A stretch of 64,000 nt of DNA from JAJFUE01 sp039683515 (lineage in GTDB: Bacteria > Sumerlaeota > Sumerlaeia > MVZB01): positions 7,756 through 71,755 of the forward strand of contig JBDKRG010000038.1 in NCBI GenBank assembly GCA_039683515.1. Direction: 5' to 3'. The stretch's first letter is position 1; each line of letters opens with the position of its first letter. Both the position numbers and the translations under genes were made by a program. Under the pieces are notes generated by a model. That model was not told the origin of the DNA, searched no databases, and saw only the letters and a list, made by a program, of their open reading frames with translations. Below are positions 47,713 to 58,846 of this stretch, piece after piece.

Positions 47713-50700
47713 ATACCGCTTCGCGCATCTTCGCCGCCAGCGTCTCCAGCGTGAACGGCTTCTGCAGGAAGTGGACCCCGCGGTCGAGCACGCCCCGGTG
47801 CGCGATCACGTCGGCCGTGTAGCCCGACATGAACAGGCACTTGATATCGGGCCTGAGCTCGTGGAGCCGCCGTTGCAGATCGCGCCCGCTCATTTCGGGC
47901 ATGATGATGTCGGTCAGCAGCAGGTCGATCTTCCCCCGATGCTTCCGGAAAATCTCGATCGCCTCGCCCGGGCTCCTCGAGGCGAGGACCGTGTAGCCGA
48001 GGTTCTCCAGCATGTAGGTGGCCAGCTTCAGGAGCGCCGCCTCGTCCTCGACGAGCAGCACGGTTTCCGTGCCGCGGGGCGTCCCGGCCGGGGTGCGCGG
48101 CGCGTCGGCGTCGTCGCCCTCGACCTCGTGGCGCGGCAGGTGGATGTCGAACGTCGCCCCCCGCCCCGGCTCGCTGCGGACGTCGATGAACCCGTTGTTC
48201 TGCTTGACGATGCCGTAGACGGTCGCCAGTCCGAGCCCCGTCCCCTGCCCCTTGGCCTTGGTCGTGAAAAACGGCTCGAACAGGTGCGCCAGGGCCTCGC
48301 GGTCCATCCCGCAGCCGGTGTCGCTGACCTCGACCAGCACGTAGGGGCCGGGCAGCGCCCCGTCGCGGCTGCCGCCGTAGGATTCGCTGACTTCGACGTT
48401 GCTGGTCCGGATCGTGATCCTGCCGACGCCCGTGATCGCGTCGCGCGCGTTGACGACGAGGTTGGCCAGGATCTGGTCGATCTGCGCCGGGTCCATCATC
48501 ACCGGCCACAGGCTCGCGGCCGGCTGCCATTCGAGCCGCGTGTCCTCGCCGATGAGCCGCCCGAGCATGTTCAGCATCCCCTCGATCGTGCTGTTGAGGT
48601 TGAGGACCCTCGGCGCGATCGTCTGCTTGCGCGCGAAGGCCAGCAGCTGGCGCGTCAGCCCGGCCGAGCGCTCCGCCGCGCTGAGAATCTCCTGGAAGAA
48701 CCGGCGCATGGGATCGTCCTCCCCGAGCCGGTCCAGCGCCATCTCCGAGTAGCCGACGATGACGTTGAGCATGTTGTTGAAGTCGTGGGCGACGCCCCCC
48801 GCCAGCCTCCCGACCGACTCCATCTTCTGCGCTTGCCGCAGCTGCGCCTCGAGCCTCCCCCGCTCCTCCTCGGCCCGCTTGCGCTCGCTGATGTTGCGCG
48901 CGATCCCCTCGACCGACGTCACGTTGCCGGCCCGGTCGAACAGCGGGATCTCGAACACCTCCAGGTGCCGCGACGAGCCGTCCTTGTGCTTGACCGCGAC
49001 CTCGAACGGCGGCTGCGGCTCGCCCACAAGCGTCAACTCCGAGTGCCGGATCGCGACCTTGTTGATGATCGAGTCCGTCAATGACTCCGAGAAATGGACC
49101 ATGCATTCTTCGGGCGCCCAGCCGAGCACGTTCGACACCGACGGGCTCAGGTACGTGTAGACGCCGTTGCGGTCCTCCTGGTAGAGGAAATACTCGTTCT
49201 GAATCCCCTCGAGCAGGCGCCGGAATTTGTCCTCGCTGTCGCGCAGGGCGTCCTCGGCCTGGCGCTGAACGACCGCCACCGCCAGCTGGCTGGCCAGCTG
49301 CTCCATGAACCCCACCAGCTCCGGCGTGAACCGCCCCGGAGCCCGGTCGTTGATCTGGATCAGCCCGATGATCTGGTCGCCGTGGCGCAGCGGGATGAGC
49401 GCCACCGACTCGTAGCCGGCCTCGGTGCAGAAGCTGCGTGTCAGCGACCGGCGCTCCTCGTCGCTCAGCCCGGCCATCAGCTCCGTCGTGCCGTTGGTCC
49501 AGAAACTCCCGTTCGGCGTGCAGTACGGCAGGTCCGCGCCGATGCGCCCGCGCAGGATCCTGCCGCACATGCACTCGAGCACCAGGTTGCCGGTCTCGTC
49601 GCGGACGGGCCGCCCGTCGGCGTCGCGGCGGCAGAGCAGGTTTTCGCCCCCGATGAATTCGGGATCGAACCCCCTCGATTCGCAGTACGGGAAATCCTCC
49701 CCCTCGCGCAGCCGGATCCCGACCGCCTCGCACCCGGTCCAGTTTTGCAGCAGGCCCAGCACCAGGCGGATCAGCTCGTGCAACTGGCTGCGGTCGTTGA
49801 GCAGCCGCAGCAGCTCCAGCATCGCCTCCCGCTCGCGCCGGCCGCGGCGCGTTTCCGTCACGTCCCGGAACGATTCCTGCACGACCTTCTGGCCCGCGAT
49901 CTCGAGGATGTGCGCCTTGACCGCGACCTCCTTGAGCGGCCCCGATTTGGTCAGCAGCCGCTTCTCCGAGACCCGCCCGCCGTTGCCGGAGATCGCCGCC
50001 GGACCGGTCCCCCCCGCATCGGGCGGGTCCAGGACCGACAGCGGCCGCCCGACCAGCTCGGCCTTCGCATAACCGGTCAGCTCCAGGAACGCCTCATTGC
50101 AGTCCAGCAGCGCGCCCGTCTCCGGGTCCGACAGCGCGATCCCCTCGATCGCCTTGTCGAACAGCGTCCGGTAGCGCGCCTCGCTCGCGCACAGCTCCTC
50201 CTCGGCCCGCTTGATGTCGACGAATTTCCACACCGCATCCATCAACAGCGTGAGCTGGAGCACGTCCGATTCGTCATAATCCTCGGCCTTGTTGGCCACC
50301 CCCACCACCGCGACGATCTGGCCCTCCCGGAACACCGGAACGGTCATGAACTTGGTCAGCGGGGCATGCCCCTCGGGATAGCCGCGCTTGCGCGGGTGAT
50401 CGGCATTGAAGTCGTTCAGGATGATCGGCTTGCGCTGGCGGACGGCCTCGCCCCACAGGCCCGTCTGGTCCAGCTCATAGATGTCGTGCGAATCCCGTAT
50501 CGAGCATTGCGCCATGACCCCCAACGACCATGTGTTCAGGACGAAGAGCTTCTTGTCCTCGTGGTAGAAGAAGATGTAGCCGATTTCGCTTTCGGTCAGA
50601 TTGATCGCCTCGTTGAGCGCGTTGTCCAGAAACTCCTGCGTCGTCTTGGCGCGATACTGCAAGATGCTCACGAGCCCCCGCAGCCGCGTTTCGGTGCGGC

Positions 50701-51745
50701 GGATCTGCTCCTCGGACCGCTTGCGCTCGGTGATGTCGCGGAAATACCAGACGCGGCCGTGGTAGCGCCCGTCCGCCCCGAACATCGGCGCCGAATAACG
50801 GTCCAAGACCCGGCCGTCGGCCAGAAGCAGCTCGTCATGGCCCGTCTCGGTCTTGTGGTCGTACAGGTATCGAACCCGCTCCAGGAACGACGCCGGATCG
50901 GCGTTGCAGCTCGCCACGAACTGCAGGATCGGCCCGTCGTTGCCGCCCTCGATCAGCTCCGCCGGAACCTCCCAGATCTCGACAAACCGCGGGTTGTGCA
51001 TGAGGATGCGGCCTTGCTCGTCCACCACGAGAATCCCGTCAATCGAGGCCTTCATCTGCGTCGACAGCAGGACGTTCCCGAGCCGCAGCTCCTCCTCCGC
51101 CCGCTTCTGCTCGGTGATGTCCCAGACCGTGGAAACCACCACCCCCATGTCGGGCAGCGGCGTGTTCGTGACCGAGATGTAATGGGTCTCCTCGCCGCCG
51201 CGGGTGATGGGGATGCCGTCCCACCGCATCCGTCCGGCGTCCCCGCTCGCGCAATCCTCCAGCACGCGGGCCCGGAGTTCCTGCCTGAACTCCGGATCTT
51301 CATAGACGGCCTCCCAGAATGCATCCGGGTCGGCGAGCTTGTCGCGCGTCGTCCGGTGGATGGCCGCGAACGGATCGTTCATGTACTCGAACCGCGCCGG
51401 GTTCGACGTCGAAATCACCGCGATCCCGATCGGCAGGTTGTCGAACACCGTCTTGAGCTCGTTCCGGCTCTCCTGGATCGCCTTGCGCGACTCGAGCTCG
51501 GACTGCCGCATCGCGCGGCGGAGCGCCGCCTCGCGCCGCCGGCAGGCGATCACGACCACGGCCGGCACGATCAGCGCCAAAACGATGAAGCCGACGGCGC
51601 CGGCCGCCTCGTATGGCTCGCGCCGCGCGCCGGCCGCCGCCCCGCCCTCGCCGCCGCAGCCCAGCAGCGCCATGAAGAGCGCACTCAACGCCAAAACCGC
51701 CGCGCGCGGCCGGCGTCCCCATCCGGTCCTGAACATCTCGGGCAT
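47699..51745 (-). CDS. Hybrid sensor histidine kinase with multiple PAS/GAF domains and receiver
   Basis: 1,348 residues. N-terminal membrane part (AVLALSALFMALLGC and GFIVLALIVPAVVVIACRR), then PAS (about 90-200), PAS (210-330), a GAF-like domain (350-500), PAS (510-620), GAF (640-810) and PAS (820-960), each PAS followed by an ERKRSEE-type linker helix. Kinase core: H987 in GGVAHDFNNMLNVIVGY, N box NLVVNARDAI, G1 DTGCGM, G2 KGQGTGLGLATVYGIVKQNN. Receiver: LLVEDEAA, phospho-acceptor D1279 (LLLTDIIMPEMSG), K of FLQKPF. The target regulator is unknown. Start MPEMFRTGWG or MFRTGWG. Confidence 0.94.
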   Translation of the reverse strand: MPEMFRTGWGRRPRAAVLALSALFMALLGCGGEGGAAAGARREPYEAAGAVGFIVLALIVPAVVVIACRRREAALRRAMRQSELESRKAIQESRNELKTVFDNLPIGIAVISTSNPARFEYMNDPFAAIHRTTRDKLADPDAFWEAVYEDPEFRQELRARVLEDCASGDAGRMRWDGIPITRGGEETHYISVTNTPLPDMGVVVSTVWDITEQKRAEEELRLGNVLLSTQMKASIDGILVVDEQGRILMHNPRFVEIWEVPAELIEGGNDGPILQFVASCNADPASFLERVRYLYDHKTETGHDELLLADGRVLDRYSAPMFGADGRYHGRVWYFRDITERKRSEEQIRRTETRLRGLVSILQYRAKTTQEFLDNALNEAINLTESEIGYIFFYHEDKKLFVLNTWSLGVMAQCSIRDSHDIYELDQTGLWGEAVRQRKPIILNDFNADHPRKRGYPEGHAPLTKFMTVPVFREGQIVAVVGVANKAEDYDESDVLQLTLLMDAVWKFVDIKRAEEELCASEARYRTLFDKAIEGIALSDPETGALLDCNEAFLELTGYAKAELVGRPLSVLDPPDAGGTGPAAISGNGGRVSEKRLLTKSGPLKEVAVKAHILEIAGQKVVQESFRDVTETRRGRREREAMLELLRLLNDRSQLHELIRLVLGLLQNWTGCEAVGIRLREGEDFPYCESRGFDPEFIGGENLLCRRDADGRPVRDETGNLVLECMCGRILRGRIGADLPYCTPNGSFWTNGTTELMAGLSDEERRSLTRSFCTEAGYESVALIPLRHGDQIIGLIQINDRAPGRFTPELVGFMEQLASQLAVAVVQRQAEDALRDSEDKFRRLLEGIQNEYFLYQEDRNGVYTYLSPSVSNVLGWAPEECMVHFSESLTDSIINKVAIRHSELTLVGEPQPPFEVAVKHKDGSSRHLEVFEIPLFDRAGNVTSVEGIARNISERKRAEEERGRLEAQLRQAQKMESVGRLAGGVAHDFNNMLNVIVGYSEMALDRLGEDDPMRRFFQEILSAAERSAGLTRQLLAFARKQTIAPRVLNLNSTIEGMLNMLGRLIGEDTRLEWQPAASLWPVMMDPAQIDQILANLVVNARDAITGVGRITIRTSNVEVSESYGGSRDGALPGPYVLVEVSDTGCGMDREALAHLFEPFFTTKAKGQGTGLGLATVYGIVKQNNGFIDVRSEPGRGATFDIHLPRHEVEGDDADAPRTPAGTPRGTETVLLVEDEAALLKLATYMLENLGYTVLASRSPGEAIEIFRKHRGKIDLLLTDIIMPEMSGRDLQRRLHELRPDIKCLFMSGYTADVIAHRGVLDRGVHFLQKPFTLETLAAKMREAVLSDE

Positions 51746-52107
51746 GATCCAACCTCAATGACGTAACGAACATGAGCCGGTCCGGGAAAACACACCCGAA
51801 CGGCCAATATTTGGCACGGCTACGAACCGGCGCATGTTACCCGAACGCACCGCTTTTTTACAGGAATACCTTGGTTTTTTATAATAGTTATTATCATAAC
51901 TTCTGCGATTGAACGCGCCAATTCGACTGTGACATTATTCACTGGCGCAATCATTTCAAGCCCTTGTTTTGCGGCTTGGAACCATGAACCGCATAAAAGA
52001 ACCGCCATTTCTCCGGCTGGGGGAGAAATGGCGGGCTGCTCGCGCGTCTGGGCAGAGCTTTTCCAATGCCGTTCACGACTCGAAATTATGGCGGCTGGCG
52101 AGGCGGA
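51746..52107. other. Intergenic region between kinase and cold-shock genes
   Basis: 362 bases; no gene is supported. It has an AT-rich stretch at 51860-51905 (TATAATAGTTATTATCATA, partly palindromic) that may carry the kinase promoter, and the terminator of the cold-shock gene (51994-52034). Confidence 0.55.
51994..52034 (-). terminator. Rho-independent terminator of the cold-shock gene
   Basis: Perfect 13-bp stem CCGCCATTTCTCC (52002-52014) / GGAGAAATGGCGG (52022-52034), loop 7. Leftward it is followed by TTCTTTTAT. It lies 73 bases past the cold-shock stop. Confidence 0.85.
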
Positions 52108-52326
52108 TCAACTCACGTCGGACGTGTTGACCCGCACAACATTGATTGCCTTATCGCCCTTGGGCCCATCGACGATGTCAAATTCCACGCTCTCGCCTTT
52201 GACAAGCGTCCGGTAACCGTCGCCTTGAATGTCCGAATAATAAACGAAGACATCCTTGCCGTCATCGCGCTCGATGAAGCCCCACCCTTTCTTGTCATGA
52301 AAAAACTTCACCTTGCCGATCGCCAT
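52108..52326 (-). CDS. Cold-shock domain protein
   Basis: 72 residues from ATG 52326 with a strong GAGGTGAGGGG upstream; a 48-residue extension is not credible. MAIGKVKFFHDKKGWGFIER holds RNP1 (KGWGFI) and DVFVYYSDIQGDGYRTL holds RNP2 (family VFVHYSAI; here V-Y-Y replaces V-H-Y). OB-fold RNA/DNA chaperone that opens mRNA secondary structure. Given how many hairpins and palindromes lie in this genome's spacers, RNA chaperones may matter here. Long leader upstream (typical of csp genes). Confidence 0.95.
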   Translation of the reverse strand: MAIGKVKFFHDKKGWGFIERDDGKDVFVYYSDIQGDGYRTLVKGESVEFDIVDGPKGDKAINVVRVNTSDVS

Positions 52327-53330
52327 GTGAAACCCCTCACCTCGTAAACGCTGTTCGGTCGACGACTCGCTCCCACGGCAGCGGACCGTGATATCATTTG
52401 CCTGCGGCGTCGGCACGAACACAACCCTGTCGCCCTGGTTCTGTTTTGCGCCGGCGGAACCCACAACCACGCAACCAACTCAAGATCCGGCTGCTCTCGC
52501 GCCGGCCTGATGAATCGTTGCGCCATGCTGCCAACCCTACATCGCGCAAAACAACTCACCGCTGTTTAATGGCTCTACATTATTCATCACCCCCGCCCCC
52601 GGTCAAGCCAAATATCAAAATATAATTATAACATTACTAACATATGGGTTTTTATGCGTGAAACTCCGGATCATCAAAACATATCCCCACGGCCATCGCA
52701 AAACCCAATGTTTTCCGGCCTGAAATCGCAATCGGCTCATTCGGCCCGCCCCTCCCGCCGCCCCACTTTCGGATTGGTCGATTGAATGGGGGATTCCCCC
52801 AATTTATCATCCCCCGCCCATAACCCCATCATCCCCATTGCCCCCCATCCCCCCAATCCGGTTTGCGCTAAGCATTGTATGGGGGATTCCCCTATTTATA
52901 ATCTTCGTTTCGGCTATTGATAATGTCGTTCGGAACAATCCACCCGCCCCTCCCAGCCAGATGCGGCGTCTCGTCCCAACGATCCCGGTTCGTCGAACCG
53001 CGAAGCCCTGGCGCGGCGGAGCCCCAACCAAAGGATAGGACATTCACCCTGAGCCCCCGAGAAATTCTCCGTTTCCTCCGTTGCCGTCTGTTCATTCCAG
53101 TCTTCAGGAATTTCTCCGCATCTCCGCCGAACTCCGCGCCTCTGCGACAAGATTGGGGTTTTCGTGGTTTTTCGTTGACTTTGCGGATGGGAGGACTAAG
53201 CTGTTTGGCCGGGTGTACCACGACTGTGACGAATATGCCCAATCGCCAGCCAGGCCATGCGAACCGGCCGGCCGACGTGCTAAAATCGAGGTTTCTAGAG
53301 TTCAACAAATAGCCACAGGAGGCGAATGTC
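52327..53330. other. 1-kb intergenic region upstream of gap
   Basis: No supported gene. It includes two copies of GGGGGATTCCCC with similar flanks (about 52789-52810 and 52878-52899), a C-rich run (52815-52860), and gene-like but frameless DNA (53060-53280) that resembles decayed spacer repeats. AGGAGG at 53318 serves gap. I could not fix the gap promoter; TAAAAT at 53281 is a possible -10. Confidence 0.5.
52789..52899. repeat. Pair of GGGGGATTCCCC palindromic repeats
   Basis: GAATGGGGGATTCCCCCAAT then, 88 bases on, GTATGGGGGATTCCCCTATT; the two copies share 14 central bases and an AT-rich right flank (TTTATCATC / TTTATAATC). Confidence 0.7.
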
Positions 53331-54335
<1,005 letters not shown>

Positions 54336-54355
54336 GCATCACGCAATCGAGCCCG

Positions 54356-54394
54356 GGGGCGCGGGAGCGCAAAGCGCCCGCGCCCCTCTTTTTT
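54356..54394 (+). terminator. Rho-independent terminator after gap
   Basis: Perfect 10-bp stem GGGGCGCGGG (54356-54365) / CCCGCGCCCC (54377-54386) followed by TCTTTTTT. It lies 20 bases after the gap stop. Confidence 0.88.
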
Positions 54395-54407
54395 AGGCAC
54401 TCTTTTT

Positions 54408-54538
54408 CGTGCTCGTGTGGGGCCGGCGCCTCGCCGGCCATTCGCATTCGTGCTCGTGCTCGTAATCGTAATCGAAAATCGTAATCGGAAATCGGACCCT
54501 GCTTCATTCCGCAATCCGCAATCCGCAATCGCAAATTC
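54408..54538. repeat. Satellite and REP mixture between gap and tpiA
   Basis: CGTGCTCGT, then the GTGG REP (54417-54441), CGTGCTCGTGCTC with CGTAAT hexamers (54447-54470), GAAAATC/GGAAATC units, then GCAATCC heptads (54512-54532) ending ten bases before the tpiA ribosome site. A REP is thus nested inside a satellite. Confidence 0.88.
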
Positions 54539-54552
54539 AAAGGAGACTTCCC

Positions 54553-55305
<753 letters not shown>

Positions 55306-55314
55306 GTCGTTCCC

Positions 55315-55352
55315 GTGGGGCCGGCGCCCGCGCCGGCCCTCATTTTTTGTTT
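55315..55352 (+). terminator. REP palindrome acting as tpiA terminator
   Basis: GTGG-footed REP copy with stem GGGCCGGCGC / GCGCCGGCCC, ten bases after the tpiA stop region, followed by CTCATTTTTTGTTTTT. The repeat plus T-tract satisfies the rules for intrinsic termination. Confidence 0.75.
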
Positions 55353-55410
55353 TTGGTGGTCAGTTTTTAACTTTTGGCCCAAACTTGTTTCCCAAGACCC
55401 CGGTCTGATG

Positions 55411-55433
55411 GTAGGCCGGGTCTCTGACCCGAC
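55411..55433 (+). repeat. GTAG-footed palindrome upstream of the GAF kinase
   Basis: GTAGGCCGGGTCTCTGACCC then GAC; a sibling of the element at 234-256 (stem differs, foot and centre CTCTG kept). A CCCATAGGA tandem pair follows. Confidence 0.65.
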
Positions 55434-55468
55434 AGCCCATAGGACCCATAGGACCCAGACCCAGTTCC

Positions 55469-56731
55469 ATGCAGACGTATCCCTCCATGCCTTCCGTGAT
55501 CCCGGCCTCGTGCCCCGAACGGCTTCACCTGACCCTGGAAGGACTCCTCGAGATCAGCAATCTCGTCGGTTCGGTGATGCTCCTCGACGACATCCTCGAC
55601 CGCATCGTCCAGATCACCGCCGGCCTCGTCGGCGTCCCGGTCTGCTCCATTTACCTCCTCGACGAGCAGGAGAAGCTCGTCCTGCGCAGCACATGGGGCC
55701 TTGAAACGGACCTCAAGGGCAAGGTCGTGTTCGAGCCGGGCCAGGGGGTCGTCGGGACCGTCGCGCAGACCCGCCAGACGCTCGCCCTGGAGGACAGCAC
55801 CGTCGACCCGCGCTACCGGCCGCTCCCCTCGAGCCTCTCCCACGGCTACCGCGCCTACATCTGCTCGCCGATGCTGATCCGCGACGAGCTCGTCGGCGTC
55901 ATGACGGCGCGCAAGACCGACGTCTATCACTTCACGAGCGACGAGATCCTGTTCTTCGAGACGATCTGCAAGCAGGTCGCGATCCTGATCGAGAAGGCGC
56001 GCATTTACGAGGAGAAGATCCAGGCCGAGCGCCTCGCCGCCGTCGCCGTCTCGCTGTCGGGCGTCGCCCACTACATCAAGAACGTGCTGCTGACGATGCA
56101 GGGCGGCGAGTACCTCGTCGAGCGCGGCATCGAACAGGGCGCCCTCGACCGCGTCAAGGACGGCTGGAGCGTCCTCAAGCGCGCCAACCGCAAGATCCGC
56201 GGCCTGGTCGAGAACATCCTCAACTACTGCCGCCAGAACGAGCCCAATTTCCGCCGCGTGAACCTCAACGCCATGATCACGGACATGGTCCAGACCGTCG
56301 GCGACTCGGCGCGCGAGCACGGCGTCGAGCTCGCCACCAGCCTCGACCCGCAGGTCGGCGAGGTCTGGATCGACTCCGAGCAGATCTACGACGGCCTGCT
56401 GAACCTCGTCACCAACGCCGTCGACGCGATCCCCGAGGGCCGCGGCGGCCGCGTGCGCATCCTCACCGAGCTCCTCGACGGCCGCCACCAGGTCCTGATC
56501 GACGTCAGCGACGACGGCGTGGGCATCGCCGACGACGTCAAGGACAAGATTTTCAATTTGTTCTTCTCGACCAAGGGGCGCAAGGGGACGGGCATCGGCC
56601 TGGCCGCCACGCGCAAGATCATCGAGGATCACGGCGGCACGATCGAGCTGACGACCGTGGTGGGCGAGGGGACGACGTTCTCGATCTACCTGCCGACCAA
56701 CGCCCCCGAAATGACCCACCCCCCCGAATAA
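55469..56731 (+). CDS. GAF-domain sensor histidine kinase (soluble)
   Basis: 420 residues, no membrane segment. GAF domain at about 30-180 (ILDRIVQITAGLVGVPVCSI ... FEPGQGVVGTVAQTRQTLAL). H box VSLSGVAHYIKNVLLTMQGG with His201, X-region, N316 in NLVTNAVDAI, G1 DDGVGI, F box FNLFFSTKG, G2 GRKGTGIGLAATRKI. The AH-x-IKN-L form of the H box is typical of cytoplasmic GAF kinases. No adjacent response regulator. Start MQTYPSMPS or MPSVIPAS six codons in. Confidence 0.92.
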   Translation: MQTYPSMPSVIPASCPERLHLTLEGLLEISNLVGSVMLLDDILDRIVQITAGLVGVPVCSIYLLDEQEKLVLRSTWGLETDLKGKVVFEPGQGVVGTVAQTRQTLALEDSTVDPRYRPLPSSLSHGYRAYICSPMLIRDELVGVMTARKTDVYHFTSDEILFFETICKQVAILIEKARIYEEKIQAERLAAVAVSLSGVAHYIKNVLLTMQGGEYLVERGIEQGALDRVKDGWSVLKRANRKIRGLVENILNYCRQNEPNFRRVNLNAMITDMVQTVGDSAREHGVELATSLDPQVGEVWIDSEQIYDGLLNLVTNAVDAIPEGRGGRVRILTELLDGRHQVLIDVSDDGVGIADDVKDKIFNLFFSTKGRKGTGIGLAATRKIIEDHGGTIELTTVVGEGTTFSIYLPTNAPEMTHPPE

Positions 56732-57055
56732 CCCTCGCGAGATTCACCCCCACGCATCTCGTGCGTCGTAATCGTAATCGTCTCGCCAGCCGAAGCCTCG
56801 GCGCAGGCTCGTGCGTCGTGCGTCGTGCTCGTGCTCGTAATCGTAATCGTCTTGCCAGCCGAAGCCTCGGCGAAGGCTGGTGCGTCGTGCTCGTGCTCGT
56901 AATCGTAATCGTAATCGAACGATTTCGAGCGCGGCCCTGTCTGATCGACCGCGCCATGCGCGAGCGATGTTGGCTCGTGCGAAATACCTATCGGGCCAAT
57001 CGCACCCATGGGACGCATCCGCCCCATGGGACCCATTCTTTTTTCGGCAAGCCGA
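56732..57055. repeat. Satellite-filled intergenic region
   Basis: 324 bases without a gene. CGTGCGTCGT/CGTAAT satellites three times (56759-56781, 56811-56853, 56880-56920), interrupted twice by CCAGCCGAAGCCTCGGCG hairpins (56784-56803, 56855-56880), then CCCATGGGAC runs (57006-57042). The REP-like hairpins again sit inside the satellite. Confidence 0.85.
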
Positions 57056-58651
57056 TCAGGCTTTCCCGACCGGCACGCGCTCCGGTTCCGGTTCGGCCAT
57101 GACGCTGTTTTTCTTCCGCAGAACGCTGTGCCGCATCCCGTAACCGAAGTAAACCAGCAACCCCACCGCCTGCCACACCAGTAGCCGGAGCCAGTTGGCG
57201 GGCTGAAGCGACAGCATCAACATCAGGCTGAGGGCCATGCCAAAGATGGGGATCGCAAGCCCGCCCGGGCATTTGAACGGCCGCCGGGCGTCGGGGTTGA
57301 TCCGGCGCATGACCAGCACCGCCGTGCACACGATGAAGAACGCCATCAGCGTTCCGATGTTGACCAGCTCCAGCAACACGCCCAGCGGGAAAAACCCGCC
57401 GAGCAGGGCCACGGTGATGCCGGTCAGGATCGTGGCTTTCCACGGCGTCCGGAACTTCGGGTGCACGTCGGCGAAGAAGCCCTTGGGCAGCAGCCCGTCG
57501 CGGGCGATCGCCATCAGGATGCGCGGCTGGCTCTGCATCATGACGAGGATGACCGACGTGAGGCCCGCGATGGCGCCGACGCTGATGATGAAGTGCGCCC
57601 AGTTCTGGCCGTACTTGGCGAACGCGTCGGCGATCGGGGCGTCCTTATCGAGCTGGTTATACGGGATCATGCCGGTCAGCACCGCCGTCACGGCGATGTA
57701 GAGCGCGGTGCAGATCAGCAGCGAGGCGATGATGCCGATCGGCAGGTCGCGCTGCGGGTTTTTGGCCTCCTCGGCGTGTGTGGATATTGCATCAAACCCG
57801 ATGTAGGCGAAGAAGATCGAGCCGGCTCCCGCCAGCATGCCGATCGGATTGCCTCCCGCATCGGTCTGTCCCCACACGAATTCTTTTCCAAAGAAGCTCA
57901 GTCCCATCCAGCCCTTGGGCGCAAACGGCGTCCAATGCGTCGTCCCGGCCTTGATCAGCAGGTACGTGCCGACCGCGATCACCATCAGCACGACCGAGAC
58001 CTTCGTCACAACCATGATGTTGTTGAACACGGTCCCTTCCTTGACGCCCCGCACGATGATGATCGTCAGGATGACCGCGATCGCAAACGCCGGAAAATTC
58101 AGGATGGGGTGGATGATCGACCCGTCCGCCAATTTGATTTGCGTCAGCATCCAGTGGCCGTCGACAAAATCGAACGGAGCCTTTTGCAGGTAGGGCGATA
58201 GGTGAATATTTTGTAAAAATCCGCCTGTATATGGACTCATATGCCCGAGGAACGCCTGGAAGTAACCCGACCACCCGACAGTCACCGTGGCCGCCGTGAA
58301 CGTGTACTCGATGATCATGTCCCAGCCGATGAACCACGCCAGCAGTTCGCCCAGCGTCGTATACGCATACGTGTATGAGGAACCGGCCACCGGGGTCATT
58401 GCCGCGAATTCGGCGTAGCACAGCGCGGCGAAGACGCAGGCGATGCCCGCCACGATAAACGAAACGATCAGCGCCGGACCGGCCTTGTCATGGGCGGCCG
58501 CCCCGACGATGACGAAGATCCCCGCGCCGATGATCGCGCCGATGGACAGGCTCGTCAGCCCGACCGGCCCCAGCACCCGCCGCAGCCGATGCTCGCCATC
58601 CATCTCGGCGCTAATCTGCCCGAGACTTTTCCGTGCAAACAATTGGTTCAC
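57056..58651 (-). CDS. APC-superfamily amino-acid permease (CAT-like)
   Basis: 531 residues from GTG 58651 with GGAGG ten bases upstream; the 33-residue upstream extension is rejected. RVLGPVGLTSLSIGAIIGAG leads into helix 1 with the substrate-binding GAIIGAGIF motif. Twelve or more helices; FAYIGFDAISTHAEEAKNPQ RDLP at helix 6-7 is the family's consensus. Imports amino acids, substrate not predictable; related proteins carry cationic or branched-chain ones. C-terminal tail short and basic. Confidence 0.92.
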   Translation of the reverse strand: MNQLFARKSLGQISAEMDGEHRLRRVLGPVGLTSLSIGAIIGAGIFVIVGAAAHDKAGPALIVSFIVAGIACVFAALCYAEFAAMTPVAGSSYTYAYTTLGELLAWFIGWDMIIEYTFTAATVTVGWSGYFQAFLGHMSPYTGGFLQNIHLSPYLQKAPFDFVDGHWMLTQIKLADGSIIHPILNFPAFAIAVILTIIIVRGVKEGTVFNNIMVVTKVSVVLMVIAVGTYLLIKAGTTHWTPFAPKGWMGLSFFGKEFVWGQTDAGGNPIGMLAGAGSIFFAYIGFDAISTHAEEAKNPQRDLPIGIIASLLICTALYIAVTAVLTGMIPYNQLDKDAPIADAFAKYGQNWAHFIISVGAIAGLTSVILVMMQSQPRILMAIARDGLLPKGFFADVHPKFRTPWKATILTGITVALLGGFFPLGVLLELVNIGTLMAFFIVCTAVLVMRRINPDARRPFKCPGGLAIPIFGMALSLMLMLSLQPANWLRLLVWQAVGLLVYFGYGMRHSVLRKKNSVMAEPEPERVPVGKA

Positions 58652-58846
58652 GATGTGAAATCCTCCGGTGGCGTTTGTGTGAAAGACTCGTGGAACTGAA
58701 CATAAACCCATTGTCAGCCCCATTGCAACCCCAATGAGAACGCGCCGCACTATAAATTTCGAGCCCGTGAAATAATGAACGCCAAACGCCCGCGCGAGGT
58801 CTTTTTCGGCCCGGTTTTGGTCGCGTCCGCCGGCCTGGGAACCCGT

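Noticed and set aside
53060..53280. Possible gene upstream of gap
   Set aside because: Frames on both strands are short, without ribosome sites or recognisable motifs; the DNA resembles decayed spacer repeats.
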